Source of the DNA: Rhodohalobacter sulfatireducens
Lineage (GTDB): Bacteria; Bacteroidota; Rhodothermia; Balneolales; Balneolaceae
Direction: 5' to 3'
Length of the DNA: 64,000 nt
Assembly (NCBI RefSeq): GCF_022012475.1
Contig: NZ_JAKLWS010000001.1
Span: 124,001 to 188,000, forward strand
In this document: piece after piece, positions 10,410 through 19,937 of the stretch
Layout of the letters: each line of letters starts with the position of its first letter
Numbering within the stretch: the stretch's first letter is position 1
The notes under the pieces: model-generated
Told to the model about the DNA's origin: nothing
The model's database searches: none
The model's input: only the letters and a program-made list of their open reading frames with translations
Made by a program: the position numbers and the translations under genes

Positions 10410-11096
10410 GGCTGCTCTTTTTTTCTTGATTCAATATAGTTTACATCACTTAGTAACGCAATTTGGGTTTTTTATGTTTCTATGGCTCACTCTTTTGTGA
10501 ACAATATCTAAGTATTTAAGTTTTTGACACAAGCATTCAGGATTATGACTAAATTACAATATCAAAATTTTTCTAAAATTCGAAGATCAAACTAGATTCG
10601 GCATAAGCTAACCGTCGCTTCATAATCTACTAGTACTTCATTCTATTCAGACTCTGGCATGTTCCTTCTGTATTTGATCTTAAACATCTCACAAAAAAAA
10701 GAGAGAACATCCTTCTACAGATACTCTCACAGCTTTATGAAAAAGTGAAACTAACAATTCACTCATTTCATTTTTTTATTCTGCACGACTGGCGCCCATT
10801 TACAATTAATCTTTTTTTGTATTTATCTATATTTGATAGTCCAACTATCAATCCTTCATCGATTCCTTATCGAACTGTTCAATAATATCCATCGAAGATT
10901 TTCACGAATTATTGTTCCATCAATCAATTCCGATTTCATTCAAACCCGTTAAATTAATACATGGTTGTAATTCCCCAAATACCGGCTTAAAATAAAACAG
11001 CTTACAATCAGTTTAACCAGTAGTCCCAAATGCAAAGAGCAACATTTCATTAATACAAGAATTAATTTTTTTCTACAGATTGGAAGACATCCTGAT
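10410..11096. other. Gene-free AT-rich intergenic region
   Basis: 687 bp between divergent genes with no credible ORF. It contains a short perfect dyad (TTGATAGT-CCA-ACTATCAA, about 10833-10851) that could be an operator, and several T/A runs. No structured RNA was recognised. Confidence 0.6.
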
Positions 11097-11621
11097 ATGA
11101 ATACAAAGCTGACGATTTCTGAAGGATGGTTTCTAAGATCGCTCTTGCTGATTTTTGTGATATCCCTGTGTTCGGCAACGCTTACCTTTGCACAAACTGA
11201 AGATTCAACAGAAACAGAACGGCAGGAGCTTCAAGAGGAAGAAACACTTGAAAGCACACCTAATGAAAGTGAAACTCCCTATCGCATGGACTTACTGGAA
11301 TCGGATATCAATCGTTACCAGCTTCGCGATTATGGAAGTACAAACCGTTTTTACAGGCAATTGGAATATATGAAACCCGAAGAGTTTCTGATGCGTGGTG
11401 AGGAAGGATACCAACGTTATGGAGAGGAATGGGAAAGGAAAATTAACGAGGATCTTTTAGCAATTATCCGAGCCACATTTAAAGAGGATAGTGAAATTAT
11501 GAAACTCTGGAAAAGTATCGCTCCGTTCCTGTCATTTGGTATTTGGGAACCGTACGAAGTTCCGATTACAAGGGTTGATTATCCAAGCAAAGTACCTGTA
11601 GAAACTGTTGAAGAACAGTAA
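11097..11621 (+). CDS. Secreted hypothetical protein, acidic
   Basis: 174 residues. The N-terminus has a hydrophobic helix (SLLLIFVISLCSATLTFA, residues about 15-32) with an AxA-like cleavage region before QTED, so it is probably exported to the periplasm. An acidic Glu/Thr-rich linker (about 33-60) and a mixed domain (MDLLESDINRYQLRDYGS onward) follow. No family recognised. It stands alone between divergent and codirectional genes. Confidence 0.6.
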   Translation: MNTKLTISEGWFLRSLLLIFVISLCSATLTFAQTEDSTETERQELQEEETLESTPNESETPYRMDLLESDINRYQLRDYGSTNRFYRQLEYMKPEEFLMRGEEGYQRYGEEWERKINEDLLAIIRATFKEDSEIMKLWKSIAPFLSFGIWEPYEVPITRVDYPSKVPVETVEEQ

Positions 11622-11782
11622 ATATCATTTCTCATTATGATCTTAATCGTTGATAGTGCAAACGCCCTCTCTCTGCCGCGTCCGGGTCACGAGTGAAACA
11701 ATTGTTCCATTCCGTCTTCCATCTCCCAAAAAGTTTTAAAAATTTACCAACGATTTTGCATATTGTCTCAGACCAAAACTAA

Positions 11783-12889
11783 ATGCATACTATCATGAGT
11801 AATACTATCTCGCGTAAAGACTTTCTCGTTCGGGCCGGATCTGCACTTGCCGTTTCAGCTATTGGGTTTCCATCCATTATCCTTCCTCAGAATAATGAAA
11901 AACTGGGTGTGGCCCTGGTTGGATTAGGATATTACAGTACAAACATATTGGCACCCGGCCTGCAACAAACTGAACATTGTGAACTTCGTGGAATTGTAAC
12001 CGGTTCACCCGAAAAAATTCCCGTTTGGCAAGAGAAGTATGGCATTCCTGATGCAAGTGTTTACAACTACGAAACGATGCATGAAATTGCCAATAACGAT
12101 GATATTGATGTGGTCTACATTGTACTTCCTAACAACATGCATGCTGAATATTCCATCATCGGAGCTAATGCAGGAAAGCATGTATGGTGTGAAAAACCAA
12201 TGGCCATGAATGTTGAGGAGTGCCGGGCGATGATCGATGCCACCGAGAAGAATGGCGTTCAGCTTACCATTGGGTATCGTATGCAGCATGAACCAAATAC
12301 GCAAACAATAATTAAATATGGTGAGGAAGAGACTTACGGACGAATTACTGCAATACGGTCCGGTGGCGGATTTCGAGCGAATCACGAGCCGGATAACTGG
12401 CGTGCCGTAAAAGAGATGGGAGGAGGAGCTCTGTATGACATGGGAGTTTATCCAATCAATGCAGCCCGGTATTCGTCCGGAATGGAGCCGGTTGCAGTAC
12501 GAGCAAAACAGTGGTCTGTTAGGGAAGATATTTACAGCGACTGTGATGAATACACCGACTTCGACCTTGAATTTCCCAATGGACTGACTATGGAAGGCAA
12601 ATGCAGTTTTGGCAATGGAATGAACTATCTCGATATCGACTGTTCGGATGGCTGGTATCGGCTGCGACCTTTTCTTTCCTACAGCGGAGTAAGAGGTGCT
12701 ACAAGCGACGGAACTATTTTAGCACCTGATCCCGGTCATCAGCAAGCCCGCCAGATGGACAATGATGCGCTTGCAATAAAAAATGGCACTAATCCTACCG
12801 CACCCGGTGAAGAGGGCCTCAGGGATGTTCGAATTGTGCAAGCCATCATGGACTCATCCCGGTTGGATGGCCAGTGGATGCAGTTGTAA
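11783..12889 (+). CDS. Gfo/Idh/MocA-family oxidoreductase with Tat-like leader
   Basis: 368 residues. After a leader (SRKDFLVRAGSALAVSAIGFP; RK replaces the usual RR of a Tat motif) comes a Rossmann start, VALVGLGYYSTN, then CEKPMAMN, the family's substrate-lysine motif EKP. The C-terminal region matches the GFO_IDH_MocA beta-sheet domain. Family role: NAD(P)-dependent oxidation or reduction of sugars and cyclitols; a Tat leader resembles periplasmic glucose-fructose oxidoreductase. The start may be the second Met (11795), closer to the leader motif. Substrate unknown. Confidence 0.85.
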   Translation: MHTIMSNTISRKDFLVRAGSALAVSAIGFPSIILPQNNEKLGVALVGLGYYSTNILAPGLQQTEHCELRGIVTGSPEKIPVWQEKYGIPDASVYNYETMHEIANNDDIDVVYIVLPNNMHAEYSIIGANAGKHVWCEKPMAMNVEECRAMIDATEKNGVQLTIGYRMQHEPNTQTIIKYGEEETYGRITAIRSGGGFRANHEPDNWRAVKEMGGGALYDMGVYPINAARYSSGMEPVAVRAKQWSVREDIYSDCDEYTDFDLEFPNGLTMEGKCSFGNGMNYLDIDCSDGWYRLRPFLSYSGVRGATSDGTILAPDPGHQQARQMDNDALAIKNGTNPTAPGEEGLRDVRIVQAIMDSSRLDGQWMQL

Positions 12890-12896
12890 GAAATGA

Positions 12897-12975
12897 AGAC
12901 ATGGTATTTTTCGTGCTAATTCAAAGCTTTGAAAAATTTCAAAGTTTAATGTTAAAAAGAAAAAATACCATGTCT
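12897..12975. repeat. Long nested inverted repeat between convergent genes
   Basis: Perfect 15-bp arms (12897-12911 and 12961-12975, agacatggtattttt and its complement) enclose a 49-nt loop. The loop itself contains an 8-bp hairpin with a 2-nt loop (CTTTGAAA/TTTCAAAG, 12927-12944). It lies between the oxidoreductase stop and the stop of the opposite amidohydrolase gene, so it may act as a bidirectional terminator or mRNA end-stabiliser. The outer arm and inner T/A runs are compatible with either. Confidence 0.7.
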
Positions 12976-12988
12976 CTTTTAAATCAGA

Positions 12989-14233
12989 TCACTCGCCGTC
13001 GTAAACAATTTCTCCGTTGATAATCACACCTTCAATGTGAGTTACATACTCAAAGGGATCGCCGTCATACAAAACAATATCGGCATCTTTTCCTTCTTCG
13101 ATGGAACCTACCCGATCATCAATTCCAAGGATTTCAGCGGCTCCTAATGTGAGGGCATGAAGAGCACTTTCAAAACCCAGTTCATTGGCGGCAGCAATCG
13201 CGGCTTCAAACCGAGCCACTCTTGTTTTAGGTACATAACTTTCATACCCACTCTGAAATGCAAATGGAATTCCTGCCTCTTTCATTTTTGCGGGGGTTTC
13301 CATGTCGACATTTTTACGTTCACCAGAGGGACGAGTCATCAGTGGATGAATGACAACAGGTATATCCGCTTCTTTAATTTCATCCAACACGACATATGCT
13401 TCGGATGCTCCTTCTAATATCATTGGGAAATCGAATTCTCGTTGAATGCGCAACGCTGTCATGATATCGTGGGCTCTGTGAGCTGAAACCAATGCCCTGA
13501 TCTTTCCATCTAAAAGGTCGGCAAGTGCCTCCATTTTCAGGTTTCTGGATTGGTCCTTACCTGCTGCACGCTTATCGGCATATTCCCGTGCCTCAATCAA
13601 ATTCTGCCGGAGAACAGCAACCGCTTTGGCACGGGTTCCGGGAGAATCATAATTATTGTCGATACTCGGCCCGAACGTTACAGCTATTGTCGTTGTGGAG
13701 TCTACCAGTGATTCCTCAACTGTTTCACCCGACGTTTTAGCAATCATCGTTTGCCCGCTGATTACCGCACCCGGGGCGTGCCCTGTATGGATTGTTGTAA
13801 TGCCCTCTTCCATCAGGTAGTTCACAAGGAACTCACGGGCGTTAAATGCATCGATTGCACGTAACTCAGGCTGTACGGCATTCGAGGTTTCGAGCTGATC
13901 CTGGTCGTGATCCTGGTTATAATACCCGGCCAAACCTACTACAGTTCTCGCATCAATCAAACCGGGGGTAACGACAGCAGCTTCATGACGTTCATAATCA
14001 CTTGGAATATCTACTTCATCCTCGCTGCCTACTTCTTCGATTACCCCGTTATTTATCAATACAATTCCGTTCTGAATGGCTTCACCGCTGACCGTATAAA
14101 CAGTCTCACCCTGTACAGCGATCTGTGCATCAGTGGTTGTTAAGAAACCGGAAGCAGCACTCAGAGCCACGGTTATAAGTCCAAACAATACGTTTCTAAT
14201 CTTCATAATATTCTGATCAAACAATTTCATCAT
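12989..14233 (-). CDS. Amidohydrolase-family paralog lacking metal ligands (probable pseudoenzyme)
   Basis: 414 residues with a signal-like N-terminus (about residues 13-36) and the amidohydrolase fold (imidazolonepropionase/prolidase-like layout, LIDARTVVG, C-terminal SIEEGKDADIVLYDGDP). The metal-binding HxH of the upstream paralog is R96-x-V98 here. The later histidine blocks (NHTHRHDD, LQHVSEAH) read VSAHRAHD and LEGASEAY, and FHTDD reads FQSGYE. So it is probably catalytically dead, or uses another chemistry. It is coupled to the upstream active paralog: its ATG shares the A of that gene's TAA stop. Confidence 0.8.
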   Translation of the reverse strand: MMKLFDQNIMKIRNVLFGLITVALSAASGFLTTTDAQIAVQGETVYTVSGEAIQNGIVLINNGVIEEVGSEDEVDIPSDYERHEAAVVTPGLIDARTVVGLAGYYNQDHDQDQLETSNAVQPELRAIDAFNAREFLVNYLMEEGITTIHTGHAPGAVISGQTMIAKTSGETVEESLVDSTTTIAVTFGPSIDNNYDSPGTRAKAVAVLRQNLIEAREYADKRAAGKDQSRNLKMEALADLLDGKIRALVSAHRAHDIMTALRIQREFDFPMILEGASEAYVVLDEIKEADIPVVIHPLMTRPSGERKNVDMETPAKMKEAGIPFAFQSGYESYVPKTRVARFEAAIAAANELGFESALHALTLGAAEILGIDDRVGSIEEGKDADIVLYDGDPFEYVTHIEGVIINGEIVYDGE

Positions 14234-15537
14234 TAATGCCTCTCCCCGTGAATGTGCATATTTGTGGATCGAAAAATCTCATAGCCGCCGGTGGCGTAAT
14301 CACGATCTTCGGGATTGCTGCGATCATAGACTTTTTCGCCCTCAATCCATGTTTGTTCAACATGTGTATACACACTTAACGGTTCGCCGGAGAGTATGAT
14401 GAAATCTGCATCTTTACCCTCTTCAAGAGAACCCACTCGATCTTCAATATCCATCATTCGGGCCCCTGCTATGGTAACGGATTCAAGCGCTGCCTTTCGG
14501 CTCATTCCGTTTCGAACACCCAGTGCTGCGGATCGAAGTAAAAACCGCGAATCTACAATCGGGTCGTCTGTATGGAAAGCCACATTAACACCGGCATCTT
14601 CCAACTCTCTTCCGTTAATATTGATCATATTGATGGCTTCAAGCTTACCACCCGGCGAGTCAATCGCAATAATTGAGGCATGTGCACCTGATTCGGCAAT
14701 TTCGTCTGCCACTTTATGGGCTTCGCTCACATGCTGAAGGACAAGTCTGTAGCCAAACTCTTCCGCCAGCCGAATGGCTGTGAGAATATCATCATGTCTA
14801 TGGGTGTGATTGTGTACAATTCGTTTACCTTCCAATACTTCTACGAGTGTTTCCATCCGGAGATCGCGTTCCGGCATTTCAGAAGGATCACCGTCAGCTG
14901 CTTCAATTTTTTGTTGATATTCCTGGGCATCAATAAACAACTCCCGAACCATAGCCGCAGATTTTGCCCTCGTACCGGGTGACCCATTTGACCGTAGCGG
15001 ATTTGTACCATTAGCCATTTTCAGTCCACCGTATACCCCGGTTTCTTCATCTACAACTATCAGCATCTCTTCAATGGTATCGGCCGGTTTAGGTTTCACG
15101 TAAACGGTTTGACCACTCATAAGCAGCCCGGAGCCCGGCATTATATTAACACTTGTAATTCCGCCTGAAACTACCTTCCGAAACTCTTTACTCCTTGGAT
15201 CGATGGTGTCCATGATTCGCACATCCGGATGCAGGGATGAGGAGTAATCACCACCATCACCTTCACCGACATGTGAATGTGTATCAACAAGTCCCGGCAT
15301 CAGTACTTTGCCTGAAACGTCATGCAGGTCTGCATTTCCGGGGATATCAGTATCGGCATCACCGACAGCTACAATTTCACCATCTTGAACGATAAGAACT
15401 CCATTATTTATTGGCTCGCCGGAGATCGGGATGATTGTGGCTCCAGTAAAAGCCTGCGGGGTTGATTGGCTGAATGCCAACAGGCTACCTATAAGAACCA
15501 TCATCAGTGCGAGCACAAAGCTTTTGAATAACTTCAT
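14233..15537 (-). CDS. Secreted amidohydrolase-family protein
   Basis: 434 residues: signal peptide (residues about 5-24, cleavage near AFSQS), then an amidohydrolase TIM-barrel with metal ligands intact: DTHSH (H87, H89), NHTHRHDD, LQHVSEAH and FHTDDP. The C-terminus has the composite-domain motif SLEEGKDADFIILSG. Expected to hydrolyse an amide or peptide-like bond in the periplasm; substrate not evident. It forms a coupled pair with the metal-less paralog downstream, suggesting a hetero-oligomer. Confidence 0.85.
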   Translation of the reverse strand: MKLFKSFVLALMMVLIGSLLAFSQSTPQAFTGATIIPISGEPINNGVLIVQDGEIVAVGDADTDIPGNADLHDVSGKVLMPGLVDTHSHVGEGDGGDYSSSLHPDVRIMDTIDPRSKEFRKVVSGGITSVNIMPGSGLLMSGQTVYVKPKPADTIEEMLIVVDEETGVYGGLKMANGTNPLRSNGSPGTRAKSAAMVRELFIDAQEYQQKIEAADGDPSEMPERDLRMETLVEVLEGKRIVHNHTHRHDDILTAIRLAEEFGYRLVLQHVSEAHKVADEIAESGAHASIIAIDSPGGKLEAINMININGRELEDAGVNVAFHTDDPIVDSRFLLRSAALGVRNGMSRKAALESVTIAGARMMDIEDRVGSLEEGKDADFIILSGEPLSVYTHVEQTWIEGEKVYDRSNPEDRDYATGGYEIFRSTNMHIHGERH

Positions 15538-15647
15538 ACTACATTTTTATGTTTTTTTTAGGATTGGGGGGGCACAATTTACAAAAAGTTAAAGCCAGAA
15601 AAAGAGAGGGTTTTTGATAATGATGTAGGAAATTGCTGATTTGAAGG

Positions 15648-15704
15648 CATCGGATGAGTGTCTTAGCCAACAAAACAAATATAGCAAACTACACTCATCC
15701 GATG
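15648..15704. repeat. Stem-loop element, copy 1
   Basis: Perfect 14-bp inverted repeat (catcggatgagtgt at 15648-15661, its complement at 15691-15704) with a 29-nt loop. A related element lies at 26607-26666; the two share ATAGCAAA plus ACACTCATC in the right half. Both sit just beyond a minus-strand Rho-independent terminator. Confidence 0.7.
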
Positions 15705-15726
15705 ACTGAACGAATTGCCGCTCCAT

Positions 15727-15762
15727 AAAAAAACCCGGTGCGAACTGAATCACGCCGGGTTT
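15727..15762 (-). terminator. Rho-independent terminator of metK
   Basis: On the minus strand an 8-bp AAACCCGG/CCGGGTTT stem, extended by an inner GC-containing section, is followed by seven T. It begins 22 bp after the metK stop. Confidence 0.9.
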
Positions 15763-15784
15763 AAAACTCAATATTAAATTCCTG

Positions 15785-16936
15785 CTATTTTACAGCATTC
15801 GCAATCTTATCTACATAGTCGAGTTTCTCCCATGTAAATTCATCGCGGCCAAAGTGACCATAAGCTGCTGTTTTTCTGAAACCGGGAGTTTTCAGTTTCA
15901 ATCGTGAAATAATTCCGGCGGGAGTCAAATCAAATACTTTCGATACGGCATCAGCCAACTCAACATCACTTACCTTTCCGGTTCCGTATGTACTAACATT
16001 TACAGAAACTGGTTCAGCTACCCCGATCGCATAGGCTAACTGAACGAGGCATTCATCAGCCAGATCAGCTGCTAGGATGTTTTTTGCAATATGTCTTGCG
16101 GCATACGCTGCGCTTCTGTCAACTTTCGAAGAATCCTTTCCTGAAAATGCACCGCCCCCGTGAGCTCCGCGTCCACCATAGGTATCCACAATAATTTTTC
16201 GGCCTGTAAGTCCGGTATCTCCATGCGGCCCGCCGATCACAAAATTGCCGGTTGGGTTGACATGCAAAATTGTTTCATCGTCAATCAAATCCGAAGGAAT
16301 GACCGAGGAGATCAGGTGCTTTTTGATGTCGTTCTTGATGTGTGATTGTTCAATCCCATCATCATGCTGAGTGGATATAACAATCGTATGGATTCGTTTG
16401 GGGTTGCTCTCGTTATCATACTCAACCGTTACCTGGCTTTTACTGTCGGGGCCAAGATAGGGGATCTCACCGCTTACTTTGCGTATATGTGCCAATTTTC
16501 TCAACAGGTCATGCGAATACTGGAGAGACATCGGCATATAGGAATCGGTTTCCTTTGTGGCATAACCAAACATCATTCCCTGGTCGCCGGCACCCTGCTC
16601 TTTTTCATCACCTTCGTCCACACCCATCGCAATATCTTCACTTTGGTTATGGATCGCTGAGATAACGCCGCATGAGTCTGCGTCAAAACGATAGCTGGCT
16701 TTTGTATAGCCAATATCGCGAATTACCTCTCGTGCTGTTTCCTGCACATCTACATATGCATCGGTTCGAACTTCGCCGGAGAGAACAACCAACCCGGTAG
16801 TTACAAGTGTTTCAACTGCAACTCGTGAATCGGGATCCTGTTCAAGCATGGCATCCAAAATGGCGTCGGAAATCTGGTCTGATACTTTGTCGGGATGCCC
16901 TTCTGATACCGATTCAGAGGTAAACAAATTCTTCAT
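15785..16936 (-). CDS. metK: S-adenosylmethionine synthetase
   Basis: 383 residues, full length. It makes AdoMet from methionine and ATP in the cytosol. Signature blocks: [16 protein letters not shown] near the N-terminus, [12 protein letters not shown] around residue 115, and the glycine-rich GGAFSGKD loop around 260. It is followed by a strong terminator; the upstream gap (16937-17136) shows no SAM riboswitch that I recognise. Confidence 0.98.
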   Translation of the reverse strand: MKNLFTSESVSEGHPDKVSDQISDAILDAMLEQDPDSRVAVETLVTTGLVVLSGEVRTDAYVDVQETAREVIRDIGYTKASYRFDADSCGVISAIHNQSEDIAMGVDEGDEKEQGAGDQGMMFGYATKETDSYMPMSLQYSHDLLRKLAHIRKVSGEIPYLGPDSKSQVTVEYDNESNPKRIHTIVISTQHDDGIEQSHIKNDIKKHLISSVIPSDLIDDETILHVNPTGNFVIGGPHGDTGLTGRKIIVDTYGGRGAHGGGAFSGKDSSKVDRSAAYAARHIAKNILAADLADECLVQLAYAIGVAEPVSVNVSTYGTGKVSDVELADAVSKVFDLTPAGIISRLKLKTPGFRKTAAYGHFGRDEFTWEKLDYVDKIANAVK

Positions 16937-17136
16937 AAAATAGTTTGTTATTAAAAATATTGGTTAGCACTTCAAAGCGGCTTAATGTACAAAAAATCTG
17001 ATCATCTTTCATTCCCGAAAACCAACTTTTACTTTACAGGTACGCAGTGATCCTCAGAATTTTAGATTTCGAAACAATTTTTCTGTATTGTAGTAATCCA
17101 TTCTGAACATATTATCCTGCCAAAAACATTTAAATC

Positions 17137-18738
17137 ATGAGAACTTTCATTCTTTCATCTGCACTCGGAATTTTTTTGATGTTGACGATCGCTGCTTCCT
17201 GTCAACTGAGTTTCCTGGATAATCAACCCCCGCCCGGTGGATTATCTTCGAAAGATGTTAACACAGCCGAATTACAAAAACCCGGAGTGAGCACACCCCA
17301 AAATCTTTTCTCCGATTTTCTCGATATGTGGGAAGAAGTGAGTTCCATGAGCCCAGCAGAAATCGACAGCCTCAGTGAAACAGAACTGCTTTCTTTAAGT
17401 GATCCCGTCAGACAAGCGACAGAAAATACCCCCTATTTTTCTGAACAAACATTACAAGATATTGGTGAGCCGCTGCAAGAAATAGCTCTGAATTTCAAAA
17501 CCATTCCCCAATCTCAACATCAATCCCTGAGCCGAGGAATTGAAAACTCGCTGAATGCAGGAGAGTCAACAACGGGAAAAAGCCCAGAAGAGATACGCGA
17601 ACTCTTGAAGTTACTCGCTTCTTACGAAAGTTCTGCCTGTGGCGAAATATTTAATCAACAGAATGAATTTATCCTTCTATCCCCCGGTGATTCATTTAAT
17701 ATTGCCAACCAAGTTTGCCCGGCCGGTACAACATTTTTAATTCGAAAGGGAATTCACCCGGGTCAATCTGTTTTAAGTTCAAAGACCGGCAATAAGTGGA
17801 TCGGATTGGACGGGGCCATTATGGATGGAGAAGATACCGTATACCGTGCATTCAGCGGCTCAATAAACGAAAACCAAATTGCATGGCTCGAGTTACGCAA
17901 CTACCATCTTCACGGAATTTTTTCAACAAATAACCCTTCTGATATTCTAATCACTCACACCACTTTTCGAGACATTGCCCCCGACTCTTCCGGCCAGGAT
18001 TACGGCGCACTAAAGTTTGATAACGCTTCAAATATTACCGTGAGCCATTCTCATTTTGAAAACGTAGCCTCCGGTGTTCGATTTCGGTTCAGTTCAGGTC
18101 CACTTGGTGTAATCAATAATTCAGCTCTAAATTCAGGACGGAATTTTTTCCAGTGTGATCAGTGCCGGGGAGGGGGCATTCAAATCAATCGAAATTCCAT
18201 GGAACGAACAGATGCATATGGAATAGCCGTGTTGGAAGACTGGATTAACCTATTCAAATCTCATGGAGACAGTACCAACTGGATTCAGGTAAATCAAAAT
18301 CGTGCCCGGGGCCATAGTCTCTCGGGAAGCGGCTCATTTATTATGCTTGGAGATGCCGGTGGCAGTTACCAGGAGGCGATTGGTAATATCGGCGTCAATC
18401 CGGGGCAGGTTGGAATGGGTGTTGCCGGTGGTGAAAACATTAAAGTTGAAGCCAACGCCATGTATAGCGTTCCGTGGGATTCCAGCAATGTAGCCTACTA
18501 CTCAGCCCTCTACTCACCCAGTTGCGGAAATCATCAGTTTCCAAATGTTGAGGATGGAGCAGAACCCAATAGAGCCAACTGGATCTGCGGTGATGAATTC
18601 AATTGTCATAATCCACCAAGAATGAATTACGCGTGGACGGATGGAAAGTGCGATATCGACCTTGAGGAAATTCGAAACAGTGTACAGGTAGACAGATCCA
18701 TGGGGCCAGATATCTGGGATGAATGGCTGAATGAATAA
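17137..18738 (+). CDS. Exported right-handed beta-helix protein, probable lipoprotein
   Basis: 533 residues. The signal peptide ends TIAASC, a relaxed lipobox with C22, so the mature protein is probably lipid-anchored. Residues about 25-160 are helical and polar; from about 195 the sequence has repeated short beta-strand turns (NASNITVSHSHFENVASG, GGIQINRNSM) typical of pectate-lyase-like parallel beta-helices. Such proteins bind or cleave polysaccharides, but no catalytic signature could be placed. The C-terminal portion has several Cys (SCGNHQF, ICGDEFNCHN, GKCDID), possibly disulfides. Confidence 0.7.
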   Translation: MRTFILSSALGIFLMLTIAASCQLSFLDNQPPPGGLSSKDVNTAELQKPGVSTPQNLFSDFLDMWEEVSSMSPAEIDSLSETELLSLSDPVRQATENTPYFSEQTLQDIGEPLQEIALNFKTIPQSQHQSLSRGIENSLNAGESTTGKSPEEIRELLKLLASYESSACGEIFNQQNEFILLSPGDSFNIANQVCPAGTTFLIRKGIHPGQSVLSSKTGNKWIGLDGAIMDGEDTVYRAFSGSINENQIAWLELRNYHLHGIFSTNNPSDILITHTTFRDIAPDSSGQDYGALKFDNASNITVSHSHFENVASGVRFRFSSGPLGVINNSALNSGRNFFQCDQCRGGGIQINRNSMERTDAYGIAVLEDWINLFKSHGDSTNWIQVNQNRARGHSLSGSGSFIMLGDAGGSYQEAIGNIGVNPGQVGMGVAGGENIKVEANAMYSVPWDSSNVAYYSALYSPSCGNHQFPNVEDGAEPNRANWICGDEFNCHNPPRMNYAWTDGKCDIDLEEIRNSVQVDRSMGPDIWDEWLNE

Positions 18739-18741
18739 CTT

Positions 18742-19773
18742 CTAAGAAGATGAACTAAAGAGATCCGGATCATCAGCATTCTCGTTATCTTCCTCAACGC
18801 CAAGATATTTATAGGATTGAGCAGTTGCTACCCGGCCTTTGGGTGTTCGCTGCATAAAACCTTCTTTGATGAGAAACGGTTCATACACCTCTTCAATCGT
18901 CCCTTTGTCTTCTCCCACTGCAACAGCAAGAGTCCCCAATCCAACAGGACCTCCTTTGTAATTTTCAATAATGGCTTTCAGAATTCGGATGTCCATCTCG
19001 TCGAGTCCATTTTTATCCACATCAAGTGCATTGAGAGCTTTATCTGCAATGGCGTCATCGATAGCATCGAGACCGTCCACCTGCGCAAAATCGCGAGTTC
19101 GGCGTAACAGTTTGTTCACGATTCGGGGAGTACCACGGCTTCTCCGTGCAATTTCATAGGCTCCTTTGTCTGTAATTCCAAAGTTCAGGATTCCCGCCGT
19201 TCGGTGAGCAATTCTCTGCAGAAGTTCGGCATCGTAATAATCGAGTCTCATATCAATACCAAAACGTGCGCGCAGCGGTGCCGTCAGTAAACCCTTTCGG
19301 GTAGTTGCTCCCACAAGTGTAAAATGATTCAGTTCAATCTGCACACTCCGTGCGTTGGGCCCTGAATCGATCACAATATCCAGCTTATAATCCTCCATGG
19401 CAGAATACAGATACTCCTCTATAACAGGATTCAGGCGGTGAATCTCGTCAATAAAAAGAACATCGCCCTTTTCAAGGTTCGTAAGCAAACCAGCAAGATC
19501 GCCCGGTTTTTCAAGGACCGGACCGGTTGTCGGTTTAATCTGAACGCCCATCTCCCGTGCGATAATAAATGCCAGAGTTGTCTTCCCCAGGCCCGGCGGC
19601 CCTGATAATATTACGTGATCCAGCGCCTCCCCGCGTTTCTTCGCAGCCTGGACAAAAATTGATAAATTCTGGATAACTTTTTTTTGACCTACAAATTCCT
19701 GCAGAGATGAGGGACGTAGTGATTCTTCAATTACAGGATCTTTTTCTTCCGGATTCAAGAGTGGATTTTGCAA
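18742..19773 (-). CDS. ruvB: Holliday junction branch-migration helicase RuvB
   Basis: 343 residues, full length. Walker A GPPGLGKT (about 59-66), Walker B FIDEIHRL, sensor [18 protein letters not shown], and the C-terminal winged helix with [23 protein letters not shown]+ motor working with RuvA/RuvC in recombination repair. The stop is only 3 bp from the convergent beta-helix gene. Neither ruvA nor ruvC is adjacent. Confidence 0.98.
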   Translation of the reverse strand: MQNPLLNPEEKDPVIEESLRPSSLQEFVGQKKVIQNLSIFVQAAKKRGEALDHVILSGPPGLGKTTLAFIIAREMGVQIKPTTGPVLEKPGDLAGLLTNLEKGDVLFIDEIHRLNPVIEEYLYSAMEDYKLDIVIDSGPNARSVQIELNHFTLVGATTRKGLLTAPLRARFGIDMRLDYYDAELLQRIAHRTAGILNFGITDKGAYEIARRSRGTPRIVNKLLRRTRDFAQVDGLDAIDDAIADKALNALDVDKNGLDEMDIRILKAIIENYKGGPVGLGTLAVAVGEDKGTIEEVYEPFLIKEGFMQRTPKGRVATAQSYKYLGVEEDNENADDPDLFSSSS

Positions 19774-19937
19774 TTTTTATTCCTTCACAAATGTTAAAAC
19801 TAAATTAACTTTATAATAATTAACTTAATCCTGAAATTCATTGTCCTACATACGTTCATTTCAAATTCTGGGATATCTGTTTGATAGAAATGATTCAAGC
19901 AGCTAAAAAATAACCTTGTAAACACAAGATTGTCATA

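Noticed and set aside
15589-15771. 60-residue ORF between metK and the amidohydrolase
   Set aside because: It runs through the terminator and the stem-loop element and has no coding character.
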